A program made the position numbers and the translations under genes. Source: HXMU1428-3 sp965215715 (GTDB lineage Bacteria > Pseudomonadota > Alphaproteobacteria > Rhizobiales > HXMU1428-3). Taken from it: a stretch of 64,000 bases of DNA. Each line of letters begins with the position of its first letter. Position 1 is the first letter of the stretch. The notes under the pieces were generated by a model. It was given only the letters and a program-made list of their open reading frames with translations. It had not been told where the DNA came from and did no database searches. The stretch is taken from positions 1,116,001-1,180,000 of the forward strand of contig OZ244129.1 in the NCBI GenBank assembly GCA_965215715.1. The letters are read 5' to 3'. Below are positions 16,063 through 25,500 of the stretch, in pieces.

Positions 16063-17703
16063 TTAGGCGGCAATGGAAGAGGTGAGGGGTTTGCCTTCAT
16101 CTTCAATGGTGGGGAGCGTTGGCAGGGAAACCTGCACGGTTGTGCCTTCACCCACCGTGCTGTTGATGGTCAGGCTACCGCCGTGCAAGTCAATAAGGCT
16201 GCGCGAGATGGCAAGCCCTAGCCCTGTCCCATGATGAGATTTGGTCATCTGGTTTTCAACTTGCATAAAGGGGCGACCCAACAAGGGCAATTGAGAAGCT
16301 GCAATGCCGATGCCGGAATCTTTGACATAAATGTCTATGCAATCGGCTTGGCACTTGGTGGTGAGTTCGACGCGGCCCTGTTTGGGGGTGAATTTAATGG
16401 CGTTTGAGAGCAAGTTAAGGATCACTTGTTTGATCGCTCTTTGATCCACAGAACAGGTAATATGTTCATTAATTGATTTGCAAATGTCGATTTCTCTTTG
16501 CTTAGCTTGAGGACTGACAAGGTGAACGCATTCATTTAACAGCTCATTTAAGCAACAAGCTTTGGTATCAAGTTGTAAGCGTCCGGCTTCAATTTTAGAC
16601 ATATCTAAAATATCATTGATTAGCTCTAAAAGGTACGAGCCGCTCATGTGAATATCATTGATGTAAGATTGGTATTTGGGGTTATCAATTGGCCCTAAAA
16701 CTTGGCGGTGCATCATGTCTGAGAAACCGATAATGGCGTTTAAAGGGGTTCTCAACTCGTGGCTGATATTGGCAAGGAATTCAGATTTAACCCGGTTGGC
16801 CTCTTCAGCTCGCTCTTTTTCGTGCATGTATTTATCAGCCAGTTCGGCCAGCTTTTGGGTTTTGCGCTCCAATTCACGCCGTGATTGGCGTAAATTTTCT
16901 ACGGTGCTGCGCATTTGCTGTTCCCGTATCATTAGGTTTTGTTGCACCGTCTTTAAATTGGTTACGTCAAAAGAGACGCATAATAGGCCGCCATCAAGGG
17001 TGGGTTGTTCTTGGAAGTTGAGCCAGCGTCCATCGCTTAATTGAGCGTGATAATTTGTTGCTTCATAATGTTTGCAAACCCGTTTGGGGCGCATCATCAG
17101 TTTGTTAATTTGTGAGGTGAATTGATGATAGTTAGGTTCAGGCTGGTCGGCAGATGGCTGATTGGTTGAGGAGACTTTCTTAAACATTTCATTTGAAAGC
17201 ACCATCTTTTGGTTTTTGTCCCATAGGGCGATGGCTTGGGGTGAACTTTCTATTGCGCTGCGCAGCCTCAGCAATTGGCCAAAATCATCGCCAAACTGCA
17301 AAATGTCTTTGTCTTCATGTCGCTCCATGCGAATGAGGGCTTTAATGATGGTACCTAATAAATAAATCAGTGCCAGTGTTAGGGCAATGAAGCTTGCATC
17401 AAGGCTTGTATGCCAAAGGGTGGGCAAATTGATAATTTGAAATTGGGCAATGGTGAGGCTGATAAATTTCAACGTTAGCACACCAAACAGAGCGTATATG
17501 ACAAAGGTGAGCTTGCGTGCTCGTAACCCATTGATGAGACGGTAGGTGTCTACAAAAACACGGCGCCGAAAACGGTTGAATTCAGCGCGAACGACCTTGA
17601 ATTGTTCCTGGGCGATATGCAGGACAGCTATGGCAATAGATTTTATTGTTTGCACAAGCAAAGCAATAAATTTGGCCATACGTGTGTTGAGCAGAAATTG
17701 CAA
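16063..17703 (-). CDS. PAS-containing PleC/DivJ-like sensor histidine kinase
   Basis: The 546-residue kinase has two membrane segments (about residues 68-88 and 101-120), a PAS-like domain (about 145-250, LRSAIESSPQAIALWD), a coiled coil (about 255-305), an H-box with His315 (ANISHELRTPLNAIIGFSD), and G-boxes SGIGIA and GTGLGLAIS. The wording after the H-box (LGPIDNPKYQSYINDIHMSG, then YLLELINDILDMSKIEAGR) matches the PleC/DivJ/PdhS group that controls the cell-cycle regulator DivK in alphaproteobacteria. No response regulator is adjacent. The start is a TTG with GAGG six bases upstream; an ATG eight codons later is possible. Confidence 0.85.
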   Translation of the reverse strand: MQFLLNTRMAKFIALLVQTIKSIAIAVLHIAQEQFKVVRAEFNRFRRRVFVDTYRLINGLRARKLTFVIYALFGVLTLKFISLTIAQFQIINLPTLWHTSLDASFIALTLALIYLLGTIIKALIRMERHEDKDILQFGDDFGQLLRLRSAIESSPQAIALWDKNQKMVLSNEMFKKVSSTNQPSADQPEPNYHQFTSQINKLMMRPKRVCKHYEATNYHAQLSDGRWLNFQEQPTLDGGLLCVSFDVTNLKTVQQNLMIREQQMRSTVENLRQSRRELERKTQKLAELADKYMHEKERAEEANRVKSEFLANISHELRTPLNAIIGFSDMMHRQVLGPIDNPKYQSYINDIHMSGSYLLELINDILDMSKIEAGRLQLDTKACCLNELLNECVHLVSPQAKQREIDICKSINEHITCSVDQRAIKQVILNLLSNAIKFTPKQGRVELTTKCQADCIDIYVKDSGIGIAASQLPLLGRPFMQVENQMTKSHHGTGLGLAISRSLIDLHGGSLTINSTVGEGTTVQVSLPTLPTIEDEGKPLTSSIAA

Positions 17704-17777
17704 ATTATGCCTCGTTTGAAAAATCAGGCCCCCACATGATTAATCGGGCAGTTTATTGTTTGTTCAAAACTGTGAAT

Positions 17778-17920
17778 AGAGCATTCCTCTTTTTGATGAG
17801 GTTACTGGAATGCTCTAATTCTTCGTTTTAACGTTCTTTCTTACTTGGCGCTTTAGGTTGCCCACCAGCAAACCGCGCTATTCCTAAAACCGGTACCCAC
17901 TTTAAGGCGGAACGCTCTAG
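17778..17920. repeat. Palindromic repeat, family 2, long copy
   Basis: It begins AGAGCATTCC, which pairs with GGAATGCTCT at 17807-17816, and ends AAAACCGGTACCCACTTTAAG followed by GCGGAACGCTCTAG, which can pair with the internal AACGTTCT region. The same beginning and end occur at 51364-51468. This copy carries about 40 extra bases in the middle. The AAAACCGGT...CCACTTT core is like palindromes scattered through many Rhizobiales genomes. It lies upstream of the kinase gene. Confidence 0.85.
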
Positions 17921-18125
17921 TGTTTCCCAAAACAAATGATGACTAGGGAAAAAGAATTTAAAAACAAGGCTCTAAAGTATTACCCCGTCAAAGCTTTGCT
18001 GACAATGCAAGCTGTAAAGTAATGATAAGGCCCCGAATCATTTTTTAATATTTGATAAAGATTTGCGCTCTTTTGCAAGACTTTTCATATGTTTTCGACC
18101 AATAGGGTGTTCATAAATCCGTGAA
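17921..18125. other. Gene-free segment with a terminator-like hairpin
   Basis: This is the rest of the 422-base gap between the kinase start and the gph stop. It contains a self-complementary stretch around CAAAGCTTTG and AGCTTTGC/GCAAGCT (17988-18013). On the plus strand this is followed by AATGAT (18021-18026) pairing with ATCATT (18037-18042) and a run of Ts. No protein frame is supported. It could mark the end of a small plus-strand RNA, but that is only a possibility. Confidence 0.3.
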
Positions 18126-18818
18126 TTAGCTAATCTCATTTATGATCTGGGCAATAAGACCTTCAAGTTCACCATACTCATTCATGACTTTGTCTGGCCG
18201 CAATGTTTCAATTGGTTGTTCGCTATAACCAAAGGTAACACCGATGACTGGAATGTTGGCATTGCGGGCTGCATCAATGTCGGTTTTGCTATCGCCGATC
18301 ATAATGGCTGATTGCATATCACCGCCGGCAGATTGAACGGTGCTGATAAGAACGCGCGGGTCAGGTTTTGTATATGGGGTGCTATTTGCTCCAATGATGG
18401 CATCGAATAGGGATGTTAGGTTTAATGCCTTTAAAAGAGGGATTGTTAAAGAGATGGGCTTATTGGTGCAAACGGCCAAGAGGTGGCCAGCCTGTTTTAA
18501 CCGTTCAAGGCTTTCAATCGTGTGAGAGAAGGTTTTGCTTTCATTTGCAATATGGGCTGTGTAATGATCAATTAAAACCTGCCATAAGCGGTCAATTTCA
18601 GTTTCATCAGGTAGGCTTTGCGAATTTTTGTTGGTTTCAAAGGCCCGTTTGATCATGGCTTTTGCCCCGGCGCCAATAATAGGGCGAATGAGGCTGTGAT
18701 CAGGTTTGGGGTAGCCGGCTTGTTCAAGTGAGCTGTCCAGAGCGTTTAACAGATCAGGGGCTGTGTCGACGAGCGTGCCATCTAAGTCAAAACAAAGTGT
18801 CATTGATCGTTTTGTCAT
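18126..18818 (-). CDS. gph: Phosphoglycolate phosphatase (HAD family)
   Basis: The 230-residue HAD hydrolase has motif I FDLDGTLVDT with nucleophile Asp11 and Asp13, motif II around CTNKP, motif III Lys (YTKPDP) and motif IV GDSKTDIDAA. Cap and length fit Gph, which removes phosphate from 2-phosphoglycolate. It is divergent from rpiA, with which it clusters in rhizobia. A different small-sugar-phosphate substrate cannot be excluded from sequence alone. Confidence 0.88.
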   Translation of the reverse strand: MTKRSMTLCFDLDGTLVDTAPDLLNALDSSLEQAGYPKPDHSLIRPIIGAGAKAMIKRAFETNKNSQSLPDETEIDRLWQVLIDHYTAHIANESKTFSHTIESLERLKQAGHLLAVCTNKPISLTIPLLKALNLTSLFDAIIGANSTPYTKPDPRVLISTVQSAGGDMQSAIMIGDSKTDIDAARNANIPVIGVTFGYSEQPIETLRPDKVMNEYGELEGLIAQIINEIS

Positions 18819-19094
18819 GATATTTACCGCTCACGTGAAAGACATGGATTTGTAACGCTAGCGGCAATATGAGGCATTGCACTTTCGTTAGATAGGTTTG
18901 ATTTTTGTCATAAAAAGATCAGAGATTCAAAACTATTTTTGGTTTTGAGATAAGAAAAGATCATCTGTTAAAGGTTTTGGCTGTAAAAAGTTTGCACAAG
19001 GTGTTTATTGTTTCAATTCGTGCCTATATATGCTTAGCATTCAAAAATCAGTCGAGCTAATAATCAAGCCTCGTGAGTTACAAGGAGAAGCGGT

Positions 19095-19814
19095 ATGAGC
19101 ACTCAAGAGTATAAAATTGCTGCGGCCCAAGCTGCATTAGACTTAATCGAAGATGGTATGAAAGTTGGCCTTGGAACAGGCTCTACGGCTGAGCAGTTTA
19201 TTAATCTGTTGGGTGAACGGGTGAAAGACGGGCTTGAAGTTTTGTGTGTGCCAACCTCAAAAACCAGCGAGATCCAAGCTGCCAATTTAGGCATTCCTTT
19301 GACAACGCTGGATGAGGAGCCCTTTTTAGATATTACCGTTGATGGGGCTGATGAGCTTGATAAAGACCTGCGCCTGATTAAAGGTGGCGGCGGGGCTTTG
19401 TTGCGAGAAAAAATTGTAGCCATGTCTTCGGACCGTATGGTGGTGATTGGTGATAACAGCAAGCTTGTTGATACTTTGGGCAAATTTCCTTTGCCGGTTG
19501 AGGTGGATCGGTTTGGGTTGCGCGCCACACTTGAAATGATTGCAGCGCTTACTGATGAGTTGGGGTTGCACCAAGACTTACAAGTGCGCGAAAGTGAAGA
19601 TGGTGGCTTTTACCAAACCGATGGTGGGCATTATATTGTGGATTGCTCTTATGGGGTTATTCCGGATCCGGAAGAATTAGCCGATTGTCTTGCTATGCTG
19701 CCAGGCGTGATAGACTCAGGTTTGTTTATTGGGATTGCTGAGCGCGCGCTTATTGGGGGACCCAACGGTGTTGAGGTTTATGTGTCCCCTTATGAAGATG
19801 AGGAGATGGTTTAA
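19095..19814 (+). CDS. rpiA: Ribose-5-phosphate isomerase A
   Basis: The 239-residue enzyme converts ribose 5-phosphate and ribulose 5-phosphate in the pentose phosphate pathway. Family signatures are GLGTGSTA (phosphate loop), DGADE and KGGGGALLREK, where the lysine/glutamate residues are catalytic. AAGGAGAAGCGGT precedes the ATG. The gene lies four bases before gor and is probably cotranscribed with it. The 276-base gap from divergent gph should hold promoters for both, but no convincing hexamers were seen. Confidence 0.96.
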   Translation: MSTQEYKIAAAQAALDLIEDGMKVGLGTGSTAEQFINLLGERVKDGLEVLCVPTSKTSEIQAANLGIPLTTLDEEPFLDITVDGADELDKDLRLIKGGGGALLREKIVAMSSDRMVVIGDNSKLVDTLGKFPLPVEVDRFGLRATLEMIAALTDELGLHQDLQVRESEDGGFYQTDGGHYIVDCSYGVIPDPEELADCLAMLPGVIDSGLFIGIAERALIGGPNGVEVYVSPYEDEEMV

Positions 19815-19818
19815 CTTT

Positions 19819-21183
19819 ATGGCCTTTGATTATGATCTTTTTGTCATTGGTGCTGGCTCTGGTGGGGTGCGCGCTGCGCGCATGGCCTCTTCTTTTGGTG
19901 CCAAGGTTGCGATTGCTGAGGAATATCGCTATGGCGGAACTTGCGTCATTCGTGGCTGTGTTCCTAAAAAACTACTCGTTTATGCAGCGCGCTTTCAAGG
20001 CAGCTTTGAAGATGCAGCCGGGTTTGGTTGGAGCTTATCTGAGCCTTCCTTTGATTGGGGAAGCTTAATTGGGGCCAAAGACAAAGAGATTGATCGGCTT
20101 AGCCAAATTTATAGCAAGGTGCTTGATCAGGCAGATGTGGTTACATTTGATGATCGGGCCGAGATTGTAGGCCCCAATGAAATTAAACTTGTTAAGCAGG
20201 GCAGGTCTATTACGGCTGAGCGCATTCTTGTGGCTGTGGGCGGCACGCCGTTTAAACCAGACATTCCGGGCAAAGATTTAGGCATTACATCTAATGAAGC
20301 ATTTCATTTAAAAGATTTGCCAAAAGCCATCACAGTGATTGGTGGGGGCTATATTGCAGTTGAATTTGCCTCTATTTTTAATGGGTTAGGGGCAAAGACC
20401 ACGCTTGCTTACCGTGGCCCTAAAGTGCTGCGCGGGTTTGATGAGGACATGCGGGATGGTTTAACAAAAGCGCTTATTGATCGCGGTATTGATGTGCGCC
20501 TTGGTGTCTCTCCGACAAAAATTGAAAAAATGGGAGAAGATCTAACCCTTCACTTTGATGATGATAGCCAGTTACAGACAGATCAGGTTATGTTTGCCAC
20601 CGGCCGCGTTCCCAAAACCGATGGTTTGGGATTAGACAATGCTGGGGTCAAAGTTGGCGCTAAGGGTGAGATTGTGGTGGATGGTTTCTCTCAAAGCAGC
20701 GTGCCGTCTATTTATGCTGTGGGCGATGTGACTGATCGGGTGAATTTAACCCCGGTTGCCATCAGAGAAGGGGCTGCTTTTGCTCAGACTGTTTATAATG
20801 ATCAGCCAACCAATGTGGACCATGAGCTTATTCCAACCGCTGTTTTCTCTGAACCGGAAATTGGAACCATTGGTTTGAGTGAAACCGAAGCGGTGTCTAC
20901 CCATGGTAAGATTGATGTTTACAAATCTGAATTTAATCCGATGAAAAACACAATTTCAGGCCGGGTTGAAAAGACGATTATGAAAGTGCTTGTGGCTGCC
21001 TCGACTGATCTGGTTGTGGGTGTTCATATTTTGGGGCCTGATGCGGCTGAAATTGTCCAGGCGCTTGGCATTGCCATAAAAATGGGGGCAACCAAGGCTG
21101 ACTTTGATGCCACTATGGCCTTGCATCCTTGTGCTGGTGAAGAATTGGTCACGATGAAAGATAAAGTCACAGTTGGGGCTTAA
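19819..21183 (+). CDS. gor: Glutathione-disulfide reductase
   Basis: The 454-residue FAD enzyme has GAGSGGVRAAR (FAD binding), the redox-active pair Cys42 and Cys47 (GGTCVIRGCVPKK), GGGYIAVEFA (NADPH domain), AVGDVTDR and the C-terminal HPCAGEELV with the active-site His. It reduces oxidised glutathione with NADPH. The ATG at 19819 is four bases after rpiA; the frame extends further upstream inside rpiA, but that is not a normal N-terminus. Confidence 0.95.
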   Translation: MAFDYDLFVIGAGSGGVRAARMASSFGAKVAIAEEYRYGGTCVIRGCVPKKLLVYAARFQGSFEDAAGFGWSLSEPSFDWGSLIGAKDKEIDRLSQIYSKVLDQADVVTFDDRAEIVGPNEIKLVKQGRSITAERILVAVGGTPFKPDIPGKDLGITSNEAFHLKDLPKAITVIGGGYIAVEFASIFNGLGAKTTLAYRGPKVLRGFDEDMRDGLTKALIDRGIDVRLGVSPTKIEKMGEDLTLHFDDDSQLQTDQVMFATGRVPKTDGLGLDNAGVKVGAKGEIVVDGFSQSSVPSIYAVGDVTDRVNLTPVAIREGAAFAQTVYNDQPTNVDHELIPTAVFSEPEIGTIGLSETEAVSTHGKIDVYKSEFNPMKNTISGRVEKTIMKVLVAASTDLVVGVHILGPDAAEIVQALGIAIKMGATKADFDATMALHPCAGEELVTMKDKVTVGA

Positions 21184-21359
21184 TACAGGGTTTCATCTCC
21201 TATACTTACTTCATTATAGCGTTAACTTAAGTTTGATGGTCTTGCCCCGTTAAAGGTCAGGTGTGACAAAAATTAAAGCTATTTATAGTTTTTACTCGTC
21301 AAATTGGCTGAATATAGATAAAAGCATCCCCAGTATTAAAGATATTGTGTTGAGAGTGT

Positions 21360-22115
21360 ATGACCCGTTTTAATAATCGTTATGCTTTGGTCACTGGCGC
21401 TGGTTCTGGTATTGGCGCGGCGATTGCCCATGAGTTTGCCCGTGAAGGGGCTTTTGTCTATGTAATTGATATTGATGTTGAGCGGGCTGAGGATGTGGCC
21501 GGTCAGATTAAGAATGCGGGCGGCCAAGCGCTAGAGGTGCAAGCAGATGTTACCGATGGGCCTTCTGTGAAAGCAGCGATTGAGACTATTAAATCCCATT
21601 CAGGTAAACTTGATATCATTGTCAACAATGCTGGCATGAATGTGCGCACAGATTTGCGCCATATGACGGATGAGGAGTGGGACCTTGTCTTGCAAGTGAA
21701 CTTGGTGGGCGGTGCACGTTTTGCCAGAGATGGCTTTGAGCTGCTCAAAAATTCAGATCGCGCTGCTATTGTAAACCTGGCCTCTGTTATGGGCACGCGC
21801 TCAACGCGCCAAATGAGTGCCTATGCCTCTACCAAAGCGGCTATGGCTTCGCTGTCACGCGGGCTTGCGGTTGAATATGCGCCGTTTAACATCCGGGTGA
21901 ATTATTTGTGCCCTGGGTTTGTAGCCACCAATTTAACCAGCCGGTTTGTGCGCAACCCGGTTGTGAAAGAGCAAATTTTAAACCGTACACCGATGGGCCG
22001 CTTTGGGGAGCCAGAGGAAATTGCCAAGGCCGCTTTGTTTTTGGCCTCTGATGACGCCTCATATATGACAGGGTCAGGCATTACGGTTGATGGCGGGATG
22101 ATGGCTGCGCTTTAA
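21360..22115 (+). CDS. SDR-family oxidoreductase
   Basis: This 251-residue classical short-chain dehydrogenase/reductase has the Rossmann motif TGAGSGIGAA, NNAG, a catalytic Ser (NLASVMG) and YASTK (Tyr/Lys), and a C-terminal YMTGSGITVDGG. The acidic residue after the second strand (VIDIDVE) suggests NAD(H) preference. The substrate cannot be read from sequence. It stands alone between gor and the DAHP synthase gene. Confidence 0.9.
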   Translation: MTRFNNRYALVTGAGSGIGAAIAHEFAREGAFVYVIDIDVERAEDVAGQIKNAGGQALEVQADVTDGPSVKAAIETIKSHSGKLDIIVNNAGMNVRTDLRHMTDEEWDLVLQVNLVGGARFARDGFELLKNSDRAAIVNLASVMGTRSTRQMSAYASTKAAMASLSRGLAVEYAPFNIRVNYLCPGFVATNLTSRFVRNPVVKEQILNRTPMGRFGEPEEIAKAALFLASDDASYMTGSGITVDGGMMAAL

Positions 22116-22247
22116 GCTCTTGTTTAGCTAAACAGATGTCTTACATATTTTTCAGTTGGCAAACTTGCTGGCAATGGCCTATAACGCTAAAACTTTAGCT
22201 ACGAAAGTATTTGTATTTAATTTTGATAGATTTAAGAGATGGTCCCT

Positions 22248-23630
22248 ATGGCAACATCATGGCAAGCTGATAGTTGGCGCACGAAGCCTATCGTGCAAGT
22301 GCCTGATTACCCTGATGCACAAGCATTAAAAGACGTTGAAACCAAGCTTGAGAGTTTCCCGCCACTTGTATTTGCAGGTGAAGCGCGCAATTTGACAAAG
22401 CGTTTGGGACGGGTGGCGAACGGTGAGGCGTTTTTGCTGCAAGGGGGCGATTGCGCCGAAAGCTTTAGCGAGCATCATGCTGATAACATTCGTGATTTTT
22501 TCCGCGTTATGCTGCAAATGGCGGTTGTGCTGACATATGCGGGCTCTGTTCCTGTTGTAAAAGTGGGCCGTATTGCTGGCCAGTTTGCCAAACCACGCTC
22601 TGCGCCGATGGAAGATAAAGATGGTGTGTCTCTTCCTTCTTATCGCGGTGATATTATTAATGGTATTGATTTTACTGAAGACGAGCGTGTGCCGGACCCT
22701 CAACGTCAGATTAAGGCTTATCGCCAGTCTGCGGCCACTCTTAATTTGCTGCGTGCTTTTGCTCAAGGGGGCTATGCCAATTTAGAACATGTGCATCAAT
22801 GGATGTTGTCTTTTGTTGAGAAAAGCCCGGCAGGGGAGCGCTTTGCTGAGCTTGCCAACCGGATTTCAGAGACCGTTGATTTTATGCGTGCGTGTGGGAT
22901 TAGCCCAGAGAACACCAGGCAATTAAACACCACCAATTTTTTCACCAGCCATGAAGCTTTGTTGCTTGGTTATGAGCAGGCTTTGACTCGGCTTGATTCT
23001 ACATCTGGGGATCATTATGCAACCTCTGGCCATTTCATTTGGATTGGGGACAGAACCCGCCAGGTGGATCATGCGCATGTTGAATTTGCGCGCGGCATTA
23101 AGAATCCGCTGGGTCTGAAATGTGGACCGAGCATTAGCGAAGATGATTTGCTGCGTCTGATTGATATTCTCAATCCTGAGGATGAAGCTGGCCGCCTCAC
23201 ATTAATCTGCCGGTTTGGCTCTGACGATGTGCAAGAGCATTTGCCTCGTCTTATTCGTACTGTTGAAAAAGAAGGGCGCACGGTTGTTTGGTCTTGTGAT
23301 CCGATGCATGGCAACACCATTAAGGCCAGCACTGGATATAAAACCCGTCCGTTTGACCGGGTGCTATCAGAGGTCAACAGCTTTTTTGATATTTGCCAGG
23401 CTGAACAAGTACATCCAGGCGGTGTGCATGTGGAGATGACAGGTAAGGATGTGACCGAATGTATTGGCGGGGCACAGAGCGTGAAAGAGGCGGACTTGTC
23501 TCATCGCTATCACACTCATTGTGATCCACGGCTTAATGCAGATCAGGCGCTTGAGTTAGCATTCTTAATTGCTGAGCGCATGAAAAAAGATCGTGATGGT
23601 CAGCCGGTTAATGCTGCGCAGTCAGCTTAA
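22248..23630 (+). CDS. aroG: Class II 3-deoxy-7-phosphoheptulonate (DAHP) synthase
   Basis: The 460-residue enzyme starts the shikimate pathway by joining phosphoenolpyruvate and erythrose 4-phosphate. It is the plant-like class II type: LLQGGDCAESF, KVGRIAGQFAKPRS, WIGDRTRQ, KCGPS and DPMHGNT are all family signatures that include metal and substrate ligands. ATG 22248 is chosen because AAGAG lies at the right distance; an ATG nine bases earlier sits on top of that site. Also called aroF or aroH in related genomes. Confidence 0.94.
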   Translation: MATSWQADSWRTKPIVQVPDYPDAQALKDVETKLESFPPLVFAGEARNLTKRLGRVANGEAFLLQGGDCAESFSEHHADNIRDFFRVMLQMAVVLTYAGSVPVVKVGRIAGQFAKPRSAPMEDKDGVSLPSYRGDIINGIDFTEDERVPDPQRQIKAYRQSAATLNLLRAFAQGGYANLEHVHQWMLSFVEKSPAGERFAELANRISETVDFMRACGISPENTRQLNTTNFFTSHEALLLGYEQALTRLDSTSGDHYATSGHFIWIGDRTRQVDHAHVEFARGIKNPLGLKCGPSISEDDLLRLIDILNPEDEAGRLTLICRFGSDDVQEHLPRLIRTVEKEGRTVVWSCDPMHGNTIKASTGYKTRPFDRVLSEVNSFFDICQAEQVHPGGVHVEMTGKDVTECIGGAQSVKEADLSHRYHTHCDPRLNADQALELAFLIAERMKKDRDGQPVNAAQSA

Positions 23631-23666
23631 CACGCTTATCTCTTACGCAAAGCTTGAGCGGTTCAA

Positions 23667-25325
23667 ATGACAGACAGCTTAAAAGTGGCCTTGGCGCAGC
23701 TTAACCCGATCATGGGGGATTTTGCAGGCAATGTTAACCTTGCCCGCCAAGCCCACGCACAAGCTGAAAAACAAGGTGCTGACCTGCTTGTTTTCTCTGA
23801 ACTTTTCGTCACCGGGTATCCCCCTGAAGATCTGGTTTTGCGCCCCTCGTTTCAAGCCCAAGCCCGCAAAGCAGTTGAAGAGATCGCAACTTTGACCAAA
23901 CAGGGACCGGCCATATTGGTTGGCAGCCCTTGGGTGGATAATGACAAGCTTTACAATGGGGTGCTGCTATTAGAAGAAGGCGCTGTCAAAATAAGCCGTT
24001 ATAAAGTTGATTTGCCCAATTATGGTGTGTTTGACGAAAAACGGGTGTTTGCCACTGGCCCCCTGCCTGGCCCGATTGATTTTAAAGGTGTGCGTATGGG
24101 GGTGCCGATTTGTGAAGACATTTGGGCCCCTGATGTCACGGAATGCTTAGAAGAAACGGGTGCAGAAATTTTGATTGTTCCGAATGGGTCACCTTATGCT
24201 GTTGGCAAACATGAGCGGCGCATGAATGTGGCTGTTGGCCGGGTGAGCGAGACCAAATTGCCACTGCTGTATGTCAACCAAGTTGGCGGCCAGGATGAGT
24301 TGGTGTTTGATGGGGCCAGTTTTGCCCTTGATGCTGGTTGTCAGTTGCAGGCTCAATTTCCTTCCTTTTCCTCTCATGTGGAGACGATAACGCTTGAGCG
24401 GGGGGGTGATGGATGGGGTGTTGTTCCCAACGCCTTAGCGCCAGAGATCTCTCAAGATGAGGTCATCTATCAAGCTTGTGTGTTGGGCTTGCGTGATTAT
24501 GTGAATAAAAATGGGTTTCCAGGGATTGTCCTTGGTCTGTCAGGGGGCATTGATAGTGCGTTATGTGCCGCCATTGCGGTTGATGCGCTGGGGCCAGAGC
24601 GGGTGAGGGGGGTTATGTTGCCGTTTCATTATACCAGCCAGGCCAGTCTTGATGATGCTAGCCTTTGTGCGCGCCGACTTGGCATTCGCTATGAGATTAT
24701 GCCGATTGAACAAGCGGTTGAGGGCACAAAGGCAGCGTTGGCCACGGTCCTGAATGAAGGCATTGGCGGCATTACTGAGGAAAACATCCAATCGCGTTTG
24801 CGCGGTGTGTTGTTGATGGCGCTGTCCAATAAAACTGGGGATATGGTTGTGACCACAGGCAATAAGTCTGAGGTCTCTGTTGGCTATGCCACGCTTTATG
24901 GCGATATGAATGGCGGCTTTAACCCGATTAAAGACCTTTATAAAACCAAAGTTTATGAACTTTCGCGCTTGCGCAATAAAATGGTGCCCCAAGATGGGCT
25001 TGGCCCTTTAGGCGAGGTTATTCCTGAAAACATCATCACCAAAGCGCCCACGGCTGAACTGCGCGAAAACCAAACTGATCAAGACAGTTTGCCCCCTTAT
25101 GATGTTTTGGATGACATTTTAGAATGTTTGATTGAAAAGGACATGCCGGTTGAGCAAATAGAGGCGCGTGGGCATGAGTTGAAAACCATTGCCAGAGTGG
25201 AGCATTTATTGTATTTGGCAGAATATAAACGGCGGCAAGCGGCACCTGGTGTGAAAATCACTCTCAAACATTTTGGCCGGGACAGACGCTACCCGATCAC
25301 CAATAAATATCGTGATGGGGCATAG
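23667..25325 (+). CDS. nadE: Glutamine-dependent NAD+ synthetase
   Basis: The 552-residue enzyme has an N-terminal nitrilase-type glutaminase (about 1-250; FSELFVTGY with Glu, PICEDIW with the nucleophilic Cys) and a C-terminal synthetase (about 270-552; GLSGGIDSALCAA ATP loop, TTGNKSE). It makes NAD+ from deamido-NAD+, ATP and ammonia released from glutamine. The size and two-domain layout are normal for this form. A palindromic element lies 28 bases after its stop. Confidence 0.95.
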   Translation: MTDSLKVALAQLNPIMGDFAGNVNLARQAHAQAEKQGADLLVFSELFVTGYPPEDLVLRPSFQAQARKAVEEIATLTKQGPAILVGSPWVDNDKLYNGVLLLEEGAVKISRYKVDLPNYGVFDEKRVFATGPLPGPIDFKGVRMGVPICEDIWAPDVTECLEETGAEILIVPNGSPYAVGKHERRMNVAVGRVSETKLPLLYVNQVGGQDELVFDGASFALDAGCQLQAQFPSFSSHVETITLERGGDGWGVVPNALAPEISQDEVIYQACVLGLRDYVNKNGFPGIVLGLSGGIDSALCAAIAVDALGPERVRGVMLPFHYTSQASLDDASLCARRLGIRYEIMPIEQAVEGTKAALATVLNEGIGGITEENIQSRLRGVLLMALSNKTGDMVVTTGNKSEVSVGYATLYGDMNGGFNPIKDLYKTKVYELSRLRNKMVPQDGLGPLGEVIPENIITKAPTAELRENQTDQDSLPPYDVLDDILECLIEKDMPVEQIEARGHELKTIARVEHLLYLAEYKRRQAAPGVKITLKHFGRDRRYPITNKYRDGA

Positions 25326-25353
25326 GCCTTCATTTTAAGTTGTGGCAAGATCC

Positions 25354-25477
25354 TGCCTTAAATTCCATGGCGAGATTTTTGCATTTTAGAATAGCTTGTC
25401 AAGGGCGGTAGCCGCGTGGCGGGGACCCTTGACAAGCTATTCTAAAATGCCAAAGTCTAACCATGGAATTTAAGGCA
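25354..25477. repeat. Palindromic element, family 1, copy 2
   Basis: The outer arms TGCCTTAAATTCCATGG (25354-25370) and 25461-25477 are perfect reverse complements; the inner arms 25381-25405 and 25426-25450 are perfect over 25 bases (ending CTTGTCAAGGG). Between them about ten bases on each side no longer pair: the right arm keeps CAAAGTCTAA as in copy 1, while the left arm has drifted. Size, ends and position between two tandem genes match the element at 10600. Confidence 0.92.
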
Positions 25478-25500
25478 CAGACCAGGTAGAGATAAAAAAG

